Part shown: one piece after another, positions 1-7,886 of the stretch | How positions within the stretch are numbered: position 1 is the stretch's first letter | How the letters are laid out: the number at the start of each line of letters is the position of its first letter | Assembly: GCF_003285005.1 (NCBI RefSeq) | Contig: NZ_QMFA01000004.1 | Coordinates: 186,001 to 250,000 of the forward strand | From: Paenibacillus sp. YN15 | GTDB lineage: Bacteria; Bacillota; Bacilli; Paenibacillales; NBRC-103111 | Direction of reading: 5' to 3' | DNA: 64,000 nt | Translations under genes and position numbers: made by a program | Notes under the pieces: generated by a model | Database searches by the model: none | What the model saw: the letters and a program-made list of their open reading frames with translations, nothing else | Told to the model about the DNA's origin: nothing

Positions 1-1091
1 ACATCCACGCCGGACAAAGCCGCCAGCTGCAGGGCGTTGAGCAGACTTTCATCCGGGATCAAATAGGGCGTCTGAATCCAAATGCTGGTTTTGGCCTTGT
101 TGATCATCTTGATGTACGCATTGCGGATATGCTCCATGGAATCGTTGGGCCCGGAGGAGACAATTTGAATGCCCACCTGGCTGTCCGGCAGAGCCGCAGG
201 CAGATAACGGGTGTCGGGCACTACCTTATTGGCGGAGGAAAGATTCCAGTCCAGCATAAACTGGGAGTTCATCATCAGCACCGCACTGCCCCTGATTTTC
301 AAATGGGTATCCCGCCAAAGACCGAATCTGGGGTCCAGCCCCAGATATTCATCCCCGACATTATAACCTCCTATGTACCCCACCGTACCGTCGATAATCG
401 CCAGCTTCCGGTGGTTGCGGTAGTTTACCCGGATGTTCAAAAAAGGGAACCGGGACGGAAAGAACGCCACTGCCTGTCCCCCCGCCACCCGGAGGGGCTT
501 GAAGAAGTCCGCGGTCATATGGGAGGAGCCGATATCGTCGTACAGAAACCGGACCTCCACCCCTTCCCTGGCCTTCTCCGCCAGAGCCTCCACCAGCCTT
601 TTGCCCGTGCCGTCCATTTGTACAATATAATAGATAAGATGGATATGCTTCCTCGCATTCTTGATATCCTGGAACAGCGCCTCAAACTTGTCCATCCCGT
701 TCGTGAAAATTTCCACCTGGTTTTCCTGGGTATACAGCGCCTTGCCGGCCTGCAGGTTGAGAATAATCATGTCCCGGTACTCTTCCGAAGCGGGATCGGG
801 AAACAGAATGGTTTTGTCCTTCAGGTCCTCCAACTGGGAATTGACGACAGTACGGATCACCATCTGTTCCCGGGCGCCCAGCTTGTACAGCTTCCGCCTG
901 CTTAGGTTTTGCCCGAACAGCATATACAGCACAAATCCCACCACTGGCAAAAACAACAAAATCATCAGCCAGGCCCAGGTTACCCCCACATTGCGCCGCT
1001 CCAAAAAAATAACGGTTATGGCAAGAAGCACATTAAGAATCGTGATAAAGCCGTATAAATGCTCCAATATATTCGCCGCCAACGCTTGCAC
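1..1091 (-). CDS. cls: Cardiolipin synthase (phospholipase D family), C-terminus cut off by window edge
   Basis: Membrane enzyme that condenses two phosphatidylglycerol molecules into cardiolipin. About 363 residues are visible. The N-terminus shows two hydrophobic segments (residues about 5-25 and 30-50, including the GVTWAWLMILLFLP stretch), as in bacterial Cls. The first phospholipase D catalytic motif, HxK(x)4D, reads HRKLAIID near bases 390-415. The reading toward the edge contains VSSGPNDSMEHIRNAY and IWIQTPYLIPDE, typical of the second half of Cls; the second HKD motif lies beyond base 1. The best start is GTG at 1091, preceded by a weak AGGGACGG-type site. It lies downstream of the sigma-factor gene on the same strand but is separated from it by a terminator, so probably it has its own promoter. 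Family assignment is firm, the exact start less so. Confidence 0.88.
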   Translation of the reverse strand, partial: MQALAANILEHLYGFITILNVLLAITVIFLERRNVGVTWAWLMILLFLPVVGFVLYMLFGQNLSRRKLYKLGAREQMVIRTVVNSQLEDLKDKTILFPDPASEEYRDMIILNLQAGKALYTQENQVEIFTNGMDKFEALFQDIKNARKHIHLIYYIVQMDGTGKRLVEALAEKAREGVEVRFLYDDIGSSHMTADFFKPLRVAGGQAVAFFPSRFPFLNIRVNYRNHRKLAIIDGTVGYIGGYNVGDEYLGLDPRFGLWRDTHLKIRGSAVLMMNSQFMLDWNLSSANKVVPDTRYLPAALPDSQVGIQIVSSGPNDSMEHIRNAYIKMINKAKTSIWIQTPYLIPDESLLNALQLAALSGVD

Positions 1092-1180
1092 GCATCCACC
1101 GTCCCTGCTGCTTGATGCAATCCTGATGTATTTATTATATCCGGTTACCGGCTCCGCACAAGTATCCCCGGGACAAACGC

Positions 1181-1210
1181 AAAAAACCGCAGGCGTGCTG
1201 CCCGCGGCTT
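1181..1210 (-). terminator. Rho-independent terminator of the SigA-like gene
   Basis: On the minus strand an inverted repeat CCGCGGGC / GCCTGCGG with a 5-base loop is followed by TTTTTT. It starts about 12 bases after the stop codon of the sigma-factor gene and separates it from the cls start at 1091. Confidence 0.75.
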
Positions 1211-1221
1211 CATGAAACGTA

Positions 1222-2232
1222 TTATAAAAAATCCTTCAGGCGTTTGCTGCGGCTGGGGTGGCGGAGCTTCCGGAGGGCCTTGGCCTCGATCTGCCTGATC
1301 CGCTCCCTGGTGACGCCGAATACCTGGCCCACTTCCTCCAGGGTCCGGGTTCTTCCGTCATCCAGACCGAAGCGCAGCCGGAGCACATTCTCCTCCCGCT
1401 CCGTCAGCGTATCCAGCACATCCTCCAGCTGCTCCTTCAACAGCTTGAAGGCGGCCGAATCCGCCGGAGCCAATGCATCCTTGTCTTCTATAAAATCTCC
1501 CAGGAGGGAGTCGTTTTCCTCGCCGATGGGGGTATCCAGCGATACCGGGTCCTGGCCGATTTTTTTGATCTCCTGGATTTTCTCCACGGTGACGCCCATT
1601 TCCTTGGCGATTTCCTCTTCCGTCGGCTCCCTGCCCAAATCCTGCAGCAGCTGGCGGGACACACGGACAAACTTGTTCAGCGTCTCCACCATATGCACAG
1701 GTATGCGGATGGTGCGGGCCTGGTCGGCTATTGCCCGGGTAATGGCTTGCCTGATCCACCATGTGGCATAAGTGCTGAATTTGAAGCCCATGGAATGGTC
1801 GAATTTATCCACAGCCTTAATCAGTCCCAGATTTCCTTCCTGGATCAAATCCAGGAACAGCATGCCGCGGCCGATATAACGGCGGGCGATGCTGACCACA
1901 AGACGCAGATTGGCTTCAGCCAACTGCTTCTTTGCTTCCTCGTCCCCTTGCTCAATCCGTTTGGCCAGCTCAATTTCCTGCTGGGTTTTCAAAAGCGGCA
2001 CACGGCCGATTTCCTTCAAATAAAGCCGCACCGGATCATCAATCTTCACATCGGCGGGCAGCAGCAGTTCCTCGTCAAGAGGGATATTCTCTTCTTCCTC
2101 CAGTTCATGCTTGGCCGGCTCAAGCTGCTCCAGAGCGGACAGATCCCGTTTTTGACTTGATAAATCCAGCTCCATCAGGCCTCTTTTATCTATATAGTCC
2201 TGGCCTGTATCCGTTTGGTTCACCATTGGCAT
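1222..2232 (-). CDS. sigA-like: SigA/RpoD-type sigma factor lacking region 1.1
   Basis: Directs core RNA polymerase to -35/-10 promoters. The 336 residues carry region 1.2 ([17 protein letters not shown]), region 2 ([18 protein letters not shown], then [19 protein letters not shown]), region 3, and region 4 with a helix-turn-helix ([20 protein letters not shown]), ending [12 protein letters not shown]. The match to Bacillus SigA is nearly residue-for-residue through regions 2-4. The N-terminus is short: only about 65 residues precede region 1.2, and the region 1.1 fold seen in the 371-residue Bacillus protein is missing. The gene is not beside dnaG, the usual place of the housekeeping rpoD. 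Start ATG at 2232 has GGAGGA upstream; a second ATG two codons later is less likely. I infer a paralogue of the main sigma factor, but it could be the primary one if no other copy exists. Confidence 0.92.
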   Translation of the reverse strand: MPMVNQTDTGQDYIDKRGLMELDLSSQKRDLSALEQLEPAKHELEEEENIPLDEELLLPADVKIDDPVRLYLKEIGRVPLLKTQQEIELAKRIEQGDEEAKKQLAEANLRLVVSIARRYIGRGMLFLDLIQEGNLGLIKAVDKFDHSMGFKFSTYATWWIRQAITRAIADQARTIRIPVHMVETLNKFVRVSRQLLQDLGREPTEEEIAKEMGVTVEKIQEIKKIGQDPVSLDTPIGEENDSLLGDFIEDKDALAPADSAAFKLLKEQLEDVLDTLTEREENVLRLRFGLDDGRTRTLEEVGQVFGVTRERIRQIEAKALRKLRHPSRSKRLKDFL

Positions 2233-2333
2233 GCACTTCCTCCATGTGGGAATGTGGGCTTTCCCGTTCTATTTACGACCCCTTGCTGCAACATCCCATG
2301 ATGCGGCTTTTGAAAATGACACAAGAACGTTTC

Positions 2334-2362
2334 TTGACATTCATTTGGATAAGTGCTATCAT
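2334..2362 (+). promoter_or_regulatory. Predicted plus-strand promoter facing the sigma-gene promoter
   Basis: TTGACA (2334-2339), 17-base spacer, TATCAT (2357-2362) with an extended TG two bases before the -10. The -10 is the left arm of a perfect palindrome, TATCATAATAATGATA (2357-2372), a plausible operator. No coding frame follows before the hairpin at 2441-2463. The promoter is convergent with the minus-strand promoter at 2400-2428. Confidence 0.45.
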
Positions 2363-2399
2363 AATAATGATATGCAAACTACTGATTAATGAGAATATA

Positions 2400-2428
2400 A
2401 TTGTAACATAGCCCACAATCTTTTTCAA
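2400..2428 (-). promoter_or_regulatory. Predicted sigma-A promoter of the SigA-like gene
   Basis: On the minus strand TTGAAA (2423-2428) and TACAAT (2400-2405) are separated by exactly 17 bases. Transcription would start near 2393, giving a leader of about 160 bases before the ATG at 2232. Confidence 0.55.
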
Positions 2429-2436
2429 CCCCGGCC

Positions 2437-2468
2437 AAAAAACCTGAGGACACTCCTCAGGTTTTTCT
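2437..2468. terminator. Bidirectional terminator
   Basis: AACCTGAGGA, a 3-base loop and TCCTCAGGTT form a perfect 10-bp stem (2441-2463). It has A-runs on the left and T-runs on the right, so it can act on either strand. On the minus strand it closes the Dabb gene ending at 2523; on the plus strand it would end the candidate small RNA. Confidence 0.75.
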
Positions 2469-2522
2469 TTGTATAGGGAGGTTATCCCATTAGACGCATG
2501 CTTGGACAAAAGAGTTGCGCTT

Positions 2523-2834
2523 TTACCCTTTCCAAATTTGCAGGTCGGTTTCAAGAAAGGCCTCCACTTCCTTCTTCCAATGTTCCTCCACAAACCGGAC
2601 ATGGACCGGATGGCGGTCATACGCCTCATAATCCTCCTGCTGCAGAAATTCCATGGAGAAGGCGAAATCAAAGCTGTTCTTGCCGCTGACCTGCCGCAGA
2701 ACCTCAAAAAATTTGACCACCGGAATGGATGACAGCGCCCGTCTTCCCTCCTCCAGAAACGCCTTGGCCGCAGCGGAATCGGGAGCATGCTTCAACCGGA
2801 ACTGCACCACATGCCGAATCGCCTTCTGATCCAT
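2523..2834 (-). CDS. Dabb (stress-responsive alpha/beta barrel) domain protein
   Basis: A 103-residue protein that is a single Dabb domain. It begins with the hallmark pattern IRHVVQFRLK and has a central FDFAFSMEF strand and a HPVHVRFVEEHW segment. Family members form dimeric ferredoxin-like barrels; many are uncharacterised, some are stress induced or cyclases. The start ATG at 2834 is preceded by TAAGGAGG at good distance. An in-frame ATG at 2891 has no ribosome binding site and is rejected. It is a single-gene unit ended by the hairpin at 2441-2463. Substrate or role cannot be told from sequence. Confidence 0.85.
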   Translation of the reverse strand: MDQKAIRHVVQFRLKHAPDSAAAKAFLEEGRRALSSIPVVKFFEVLRQVSGKNSFDFAFSMEFLQQEDYEAYDRHPVHVRFVEEHWKKEVEAFLETDLQIWKG

Positions 2835-3025
2835 CTTGGATTCCTCCTTATAATGAAATAACCCAATACCATTTATTAACCCATTTTCCACCTGGAGTAA
2901 CGCCTACACGCGGTCTGTCTTCATAAAAACTTAAGATTTTCTTTACTTTTGCTTCATGATTTTTTCAAATGCCATTGTTACCATGGGGTAATAACCTTAT
3001 GTACGGGGAAGGAGCGATCCCATTT

Positions 3026-4993
3026 ATGAACCGCCAAACCTTACCTCACCCGGGGAATCGTCTGGCAAAATCCTTGTTCATCGGAACCGCCCTCCTGCTC
3101 TCTTCTTGTCTTCTCAGCATCGGAGTCGAGTGGATCAGCAGAGGGTCTCTGGCAGAAACTCTGGACTGGATCAGCAGGAACACCTCGATTTACGCCTTGA
3201 ACGCCGTGATTGGCGGAAGCGCCCTGATCTTCTTTTACAGCCTGATTGGATCGATCTTTTTAGCCATCGGCGTGGCGGCAATTCTGCTGTCGGTTATGGC
3301 CTTCATTAATTATTACAAAAGCATGCTGGTGGGCGAACCCTTCTTCCCTTGGGATATTATCCTGAACAAAGAAGGAATGGATGTGGGCCCTCTCTTCACC
3401 GGGGCTCAGGATTTGCTGAAGCTGGCGGTTATTCTTGCCGCTTTGGGAAGCCTCATTTATCTCCACCGCAAGCTTAAGAGCCGGCTGGTGATCTCGTGGA
3501 TCAGCCGCGGGATACTCGGCGCCGTTTCTCTGGCCGTACTGCTTTCCTTCGGTCTTCAGGTTTCCTGGGCGAAGGAACGGGTGGCCAAGGCCGGGGTGGA
3601 CGAGACCATCTGGAGCCAACAGGCCAATTATGACAGCAACGGCTTGCTGCTGGCGTTTACCCTGAATGTGCAAAATGCGCAGGTTCCCGAGCCGGAGGAT
3701 TACAGCGCGGACAAAATGGAGGCGCTGGCCAAGGATTTGACGGCAGGCGCGCCTGGAGAGGCAATCCCCGCCTTCGGCCAGACGGGCGATGCGGAGGAGG
3801 AAACCGTTGCTCCGCGGAAACGCCCCAACGTGGTGTTTATCATGAGCGAAGCCTTCTGGGACCCTACCGTGCTGTCCAATGTATCCTTCAGCGCCGACCC
3901 GGTGCCGACGCTGCATCAGCTGCAGCAGAGCTATCCCTCCGGCACCATGCTGTCCCCGCAATTTGGAGGGGGCACCAGCAACGTGGAGTTTGAGGTGCTT
4001 ACCGGCTTCTCCATGTCCTTCTTGCCTGCCGGTTCCGTGCCTTATCTGCAATACATCAACGACAGTGTTCCCAGCCTGGCCAGTTATTTCGAAAGCAAAG
4101 GCTACCGCAGCTTGGGTATCCACACCTATGACGGGTGGTTCTGGAACCGGGAGGGCGTATACCGCCAGCTTGGCTTTGAAGGCTTTAAAAGCAAGGACGG
4201 CTTCGTCAATCCCGAATACAACGGTCTTTATATTTCGGACAGCGAAATTGCCGACAGCATCATCCATGAGATCAACCGCAGCGAGGACCCGGTATTTATT
4301 TATGCGGTGACCATGCAGAATCATGCCCCTTATACGGATAAAAATCGTTACCCGTCAGGCAACACCTTTAAGGTAGAGGGCGATTTGACCGAGGATGCCC
4401 GGGATATGCTGGAAACCTACGCCCAAGGCGCCCATTATGCCGACCAAGCGTTAAAACAGCTGGTGGATCATTTTGCCCAGTCCGACGAGCCGACTTATAT
4501 TGTGTTCTACGGCGATCACCTGCCCACCTTGGGATTGGAGTATGACCTGTACCGCCAGGCTGGTTTTGTCCAATCCGGCAAACCTGCAGACTGGAGTCTG
4601 GAGGAATACAAAAGTCTGCGCAGCATTCCCTTTGTTGCCTGGTCCAATTTTGCCGCGGCGGACGAGCATAAGGTAAATACCATCAGCTCCTCTTTTATGG
4701 GCGCGTACGTGCTTGACTCGCTGGGAATGGAGCCGGAGGGACAATTCGCCCTGGGCTCCAAGCTGTACCGCTCTGTTCCCGGCCTGATCCGCAACCTGAC
4801 GGTTGATCCGTCGGGAACGCTCTCCCACACGGTTCCCGCAGGTTCGGAGGAACTGGTGGAGCAATACCAGCTGCTGCAGTACGACCTCCTGTTCGGCGAC
4901 CGGCATCTCTCCCGTTATGTGGAGGCAACCTTCCTGACCAAGGAACCCATGGCCAACTACAATACCCTTGCCGCGGTGAAAGAAGAAGAATAA
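3026..4993 (+). CDS. ltaS-like: Lipoteichoic acid synthase-like membrane phosphotransferase
   Basis: An LTA synthase family protein of 655 residues that transfers glycerol-phosphate from phosphatidylglycerol outside the membrane. An N-terminal membrane block (several helices within residues about 15-190) is followed by a linker and an extracellular sulfatase-fold domain. This domain begins at RPNVVFIMSEAFWDP and holds the nucleophile-type Thr motif GGGTSNVEFEVLTG, with later metal-site elements (YAVTMQNHAPY and VFYGDHLP). LtaS paralogues also include primases and substrate variants, so the exact product is uncertain. The chosen start ATG 3026 has GGAAGGAG about 11 bases upstream; ATGs at 2969 and 2999 lack a site. 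It is a single gene with a terminator right after it. Confidence 0.88.
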   Translation: MNRQTLPHPGNRLAKSLFIGTALLLSSCLLSIGVEWISRGSLAETLDWISRNTSIYALNAVIGGSALIFFYSLIGSIFLAIGVAAILLSVMAFINYYKSMLVGEPFFPWDIILNKEGMDVGPLFTGAQDLLKLAVILAALGSLIYLHRKLKSRLVISWISRGILGAVSLAVLLSFGLQVSWAKERVAKAGVDETIWSQQANYDSNGLLLAFTLNVQNAQVPEPEDYSADKMEALAKDLTAGAPGEAIPAFGQTGDAEEETVAPRKRPNVVFIMSEAFWDPTVLSNVSFSADPVPTLHQLQQSYPSGTMLSPQFGGGTSNVEFEVLTGFSMSFLPAGSVPYLQYINDSVPSLASYFESKGYRSLGIHTYDGWFWNREGVYRQLGFEGFKSKDGFVNPEYNGLYISDSEIADSIIHEINRSEDPVFIYAVTMQNHAPYTDKNRYPSGNTFKVEGDLTEDARDMLETYAQGAHYADQALKQLVDHFAQSDEPTYIVFYGDHLPTLGLEYDLYRQAGFVQSGKPADWSLEEYKSLRSIPFVAWSNFAAADEHKVNTISSSFMGAYVLDSLGMEPEGQFALGSKLYRSVPGLIRNLTVDPSGTLSHTVPAGSEELVEQYQLLQYDLLFGDRHLSRYVEATFLTKEPMANYNTLAAVKEEE

Positions 4994-5027
4994 CGCCATC
5001 ATGCCCATTATACCTATTCACTATCAG

Positions 5028-5062
5028 CTGCTCCCCTTGCGGGATGCGGCTTTTTCTTTTTT
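5028..5062 (+). terminator. Terminator of the LTA synthase-like gene
   Basis: GCTGC-TCCC / GGGA-GCGGC imperfect stem with a one-base bulge and a 5-base loop, followed by TTTTTCTTTTTT. Confidence 0.7.
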
Positions 5063-5088
5063 GAAGGCCAAACCAGTAAAATTCCTGA

Positions 5089-5146
5089 TTGACAAATCAT
5101 TCCCCCGGGGCAATAATAGTATCAACTCGATATATCGACTTGATAC
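5089..5146 (+). promoter_or_regulatory. PadR-gene promoter with 28-bp palindromic operator
   Basis: TTGACA (5089-5094), 17-base spacer, AATAAT (5112-5117). Directly downstream, over the expected start of transcription, is a 28-bp palindrome (5119-5146). Its arms GTATCAA / TTGATAC surround CTCGATATATCGAC, and only the innermost-flanking C/C pair is unpaired. The site ends 14 bases before the PadR start codon, with the AAGGAG ribosome binding site just after it. This is the layout expected for autorepression by PadR. Confidence 0.7.
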
Positions 5147-5160
5147 CAAGGAGCAAAACA

Positions 5161-5736
5161 ATGATAGATAATGTGATCCTCGGAATATTAATGGAAGGCC
5201 CGCAGACCGGCTACGGCCTGAAGAGCATCATTGAGCAATCCGTCGGTTTTTTCTACAGCGCCAGCTACGGCAGCCTTTATCCGGCTCTGAAGCGTCTGGC
5301 GGAGCAAGGGGCCATTTCCCTGCTGGAATCCGATGGTTCCAAGAACAAGAAGCTTTACGCCCTGGAGCCTTCGGGCCGGGAGCGGTTCCTGGAATGGCTG
5401 GGCGAGCCCCTTACCCGCAGCCGCAACGAGCATCTGCTGAAGTTTTTTTTCTATGATTACCTGGCGGAGCCCTTGCGCGGGGAGCGGCTGGCGGGTTTTC
5501 ATGCCGTACTGCGGGAGGAGCTGGGACGGCTTGCCGCAGTGAAACAGATCGTGGACAAGGAGACGGAGGAGCTGGAGAACCCGGAGAATTACCGCTTCCG
5601 GCTTTCCGTCCTGACCTACGGCTTCCGCTATCTGGAGATGGCAGAGAGATGGCTGGGGGATTTGCGGAGCAAGGAAACAGGGAAACATCATCATGCGGGC
5701 CAAGGTCCGGCTGCGGAGGAGAACAAGGATGAGTAA
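5161..5736 (+). CDS. PadR family transcriptional regulator
   Basis: A 191-residue winged-helix regulator. The N-terminal domain reads ILGILMEGPQTGYGLKSIIE and then SYGSLYPALKRLAEQGAI, the PadR signature, followed by a helical C-terminal dimerisation part (residues about 95-170). The start ATG 5161 has AAGGAG seven bases upstream; an upstream in-frame ATG at 5089 would read through the promoter and operator and is rejected. The stop overlaps the start of the CPBP protease gene by 8 bases, so the two are co-transcribed and likely translationally coupled. PadR proteins usually repress their own operon and respond to toxic small molecules. I infer the palindrome at 5119-5146 is its operator. Confidence 0.9.
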   Translation: MIDNVILGILMEGPQTGYGLKSIIEQSVGFFYSASYGSLYPALKRLAEQGAISLLESDGSKNKKLYALEPSGRERFLEWLGEPLTRSRNEHLLKFFFYDYLAEPLRGERLAGFHAVLREELGRLAAVKQIVDKETEELENPENYRFRLSVLTYGFRYLEMAERWLGDLRSKETGKHHHAGQGPAAEENKDE

Positions 5737-6505
5737 AGAACAACCTGCAAACAAACACGGAATGGCCGGCTTTACCGGAAGGCGCCCGGTGCTGGCAGTG
5801 GTGCTTATTGAAGTGACGCTGTTTTTGGCGCTGTTTGCCGCCGGAGCATACCTCACCATCACCGGCAAAACAGACCAGTCGCCGGTTCCTTATGCTTTTG
5901 TCCCGCTGGCCATCCTGCTCCTCGTGTATCTCTGTGCCGGCAGGCGGTACACCCGCTACGGCTTCCGCGGCTTCGGCTCCATCCCCCGGCGGGAGCTGCT
6001 CTTCTATCTGCCGCTGGCAGCGGATATCCTTCTGGTTGTGGTCAACGGACTGGTTAACGGCTTCCGGGAGGTAACGGCCCTGCAATGGACCGGACTGTTG
6101 GGCCTGGCACTGCTGGTTGCCTTTGTGGAGGAGACCGTTTACCGCGGACTGATCCTCAATATTATGCTGCAAAAAGGAATTTGCGCTGCCGTTCTTACCT
6201 CCAGTCTGCTTTTCTCGCTTACCCATTTATTGAATCTGATGGGCGGACAAAACCTGGCCGCCACCCTGCTGCAAGTGGCTTATGCCTTTTTGGTGGGGCT
6301 TTCCCTGGCGCTTTTGTATATCCGCCACAAAACCCTTATGCCGCTAATGGCCTTTCATTTCCTCCATAATTTCACGCAATTCCTGGTACAGGACGAGGCT
6401 TCGGTGCTGTTTGACAGCCTGGTGGTGGCCATCCTGCTGTTCTCCTGCATTTGGCTGCTGCTGCAGCCCCGCAAGGAAATCATCTCTACTATCACGGCCG
6501 CATAG
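5729..6505 (+). CDS. CPBP family intramembrane metalloprotease (CAAX protease/bacteriocin-processing type)
   Basis: A 258-residue polytopic membrane protein. The Abi/CPBP domain (about residues 120-225) shows motif 1 EETVYRG (Glu-Glu and Arg), motif 2 FSLTHLLN (His) and motif 3 HFLHNF (His and Asn), so the active-site set looks intact. Such enzymes cleave proteins within the membrane; bacterial members act in bacteriocin immunity, protein sorting or unknown roles. The start ATG 5729 has GGAGGAG at 9-13 bases and lies inside the last codons of padR (8-base overlap). Another in-frame ATG at 5693 is inside padR and lacks a site. Partner and substrate are unknown; PadR control is inferred. Confidence 0.85.
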   Translation: MSKEQPANKHGMAGFTGRRPVLAVVLIEVTLFLALFAAGAYLTITGKTDQSPVPYAFVPLAILLLVYLCAGRRYTRYGFRGFGSIPRRELLFYLPLAADILLVVVNGLVNGFREVTALQWTGLLGLALLVAFVEETVYRGLILNIMLQKGICAAVLTSSLLFSLTHLLNLMGGQNLAATLLQVAYAFLVGLSLALLYIRHKTLMPLMAFHFLHNFTQFLVQDEASVLFDSLVVAILLFSCIWLLLQPRKEIISTITAA

Positions 6506-6514
6506 AACGCGGAC

Positions 6515-6557
6515 AAAAAGCGCTGTCTCCCGATAAAGGGAAAGCAGCGCTTTTCTT
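6515..6557 (+). repeat. Hairpin repeat, copy 1 (also terminator of the PadR-CPBP operon)
   Basis: AAAAGCGCTG ... CAGCGCTTTT inverted repeat with CTCCCGATAAAGGG in the loop region. A second copy in the same orientation, differing at about three positions, lies at 14097-14139. Both A- and T-runs are present, so it can terminate the plus-strand operon and the minus-strand radical SAM gene that ends at 6591. Confidence 0.8.
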
Positions 6558-6590
6558 AAATCTGGATTGCTTTTTATTGCATATTTAAAA

Positions 6591-7847
6591 TTAACCTTGG
6601 CAAGTTCGGTTTCCTTTCGTATCTTCAGCAATGGTAATAAACTCTGTACAATCCCGCAGTGCATCCTTAAACAAGCGGGATCTGCGCAGAATCTCCTCTC
6701 CTGACAGTTGATCAGGCATGTGGAAGGCTTCTGTTCCCGATCTTGCCGAAAAGCTATGAGTAAATACATAGTTAAAACCCAGTTCCTTACACATGTCTAT
6801 GGTAAGCTTCAAGTCATCCATTGTTTCTCCGGGAAAACCGATGATGATTGATGTGCCAATCCGGATGCTGCAGTTATTTTTGATCTGTTGAATCAATTTT
6901 TTTGTTGCTTCGATATCATATCCGCGTCTCATGCGATTGAGTATTCGCTGGCTGCCTGACTGAATCGGTATATAAAAGTTAAATAGCTTATTCATTTGTC
7001 CCAAGGTAATAACCTGATTAACACAGTATTTTAAGAACATAGGGGAAATATCCGTTATATTCACTTCTACATCCGTATTTGCCACCGCAACAATCACTTC
7101 ATCGAGCAGTACCCCTAAATTGCTTCCTATATCCAATCCATAACCGCCAAGGGAATCGCCTTCAAGATATATTCTTTTATACCCCTCATCAATTCCGCCC
7201 CGTATCTCCTCCATAATTTCTTTGACGGGCCTGCTGGTGGACTTGCCGATGGCCAGCTTGATCGCACAGTATGTACAATGGCAAGCGCAGCCTTCCACAC
7301 ATTGAACACGGAAACCCGCTGTTTTATCCGTTAAGTTCTTATTTATTTCTTTATTGATTCCAACTACAGCGCGTATGTTGTCTTTTTTTGTAGCCAAAGC
7401 CACTTCATCCAGCTGGCTTTCGTCCGTTTTCATTAATCCATGCTCCCGGTATGCGGCATGAAGCTTCCAGTCCCGTAATGTGTTCGGACGCGGAAACTCC
7501 TGAAATGGAATATCCATCTGAAAAAAGTGATCCAGCCTATTATAGTTCCGCGGATCTACTGTAGAGTAAGAAGCCAAGGAATCGGGATTGATTTTGGGCA
7601 GACATCCTCCAACAATAAGCGTACAATCCCGCCTTCTGTTTTGCTCAATTCTTTCAAGAGTTCGCAATCCGAAATCCTCTGCCGCTTGCGTAAATCCGCA
7701 AGTTGAGAGAAAGATTACATCTGCGCTGGGATCAACCTCGAAATCCTCTTGTACTAAATCATAACCGTTGCCCTCAAAATAGTTGCGAACTTGCTCCAAT
7801 TCCAGTCTTCTGCGATAACAGCTGGTGTCAATAATTTGCATTTTCAT
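6591..7847 (-). CDS. MiaB-like radical SAM methylthiotransferase without TRAM domain
   Basis: A 418-residue two-cluster radical SAM enzyme. The N-terminal UPF0004-type domain keeps three cysteines (C10, C50, C82), which in MiaB/RimO/MtaB bind the auxiliary 4Fe-4S cluster. The radical SAM CxxxCxxC is at about residues 187-194 (CACHCTYC). IPIQSGSQRILNRMRRGY and IIIGFPGETMDD are typical of the family. The protein ends about 35 residues after the radical SAM core, so the RNA-binding TRAM domain of tRNA-modifying members is absent. The target may therefore not be tRNA. Start ATG 7847 (MKMQIIDTSC) has AGGAGG; an in-frame ATG at 7883 with GGGGGA is a weaker alternative. Last gene of a minus-strand run with two ABC exporters. 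The region is AT-rich relative to its flanks. Confidence 0.82.
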   Translation of the reverse strand: MKMQIIDTSCYRRRLELEQVRNYFEGNGYDLVQEDFEVDPSADVIFLSTCGFTQAAEDFGLRTLERIEQNRRRDCTLIVGGCLPKINPDSLASYSTVDPRNYNRLDHFFQMDIPFQEFPRPNTLRDWKLHAAYREHGLMKTDESQLDEVALATKKDNIRAVVGINKEINKNLTDKTAGFRVQCVEGCACHCTYCAIKLAIGKSTSRPVKEIMEEIRGGIDEGYKRIYLEGDSLGGYGLDIGSNLGVLLDEVIVAVANTDVEVNITDISPMFLKYCVNQVITLGQMNKLFNFYIPIQSGSQRILNRMRRGYDIEATKKLIQQIKNNCSIRIGTSIIIGFPGETMDDLKLTIDMCKELGFNYVFTHSFSARSGTEAFHMPDQLSGEEILRRSRLFKDALRDCTEFITIAEDTKGNRTCQG

Positions 7848-7886
7848 AGAATATCCTCCTCGTATCTGCGATAGTCCTTTCATCCT

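Larger units (their letters stand above)
2369..2468 (+). ncRNA. Candidate small RNA of about 100 bases (antisense to sigma-gene leader)
   Basis: Inferred from the promoter at 2334-2362 and the hairpin with T-run at 2441-2468. The interval has no open frame longer than a few codons. It would be complementary to the promoter-proximal part of the sigma-gene transcript. There is no family match that I recognise; expression is untested. Confidence 0.25.

Noticed and set aside
129-905. Plus-strand open frame over the start of the window
   Set aside because: The minus strand clearly encodes cardiolipin synthase with an intact first HKD motif; the plus frame has no recognisable features.
2357-2372. 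Fur box reading of the palindrome TATCATAATAATGATA
   Set aside because: It does not follow the 7-1-7 TGATAAT-N-ATTATCA arrangement; left as an unassigned operator.
3260-4324. Open frame on the minus strand opposite the LTA synthase-like gene
   Set aside because: No motifs, no ribosome binding site, and composition expected of an antisense shadow.
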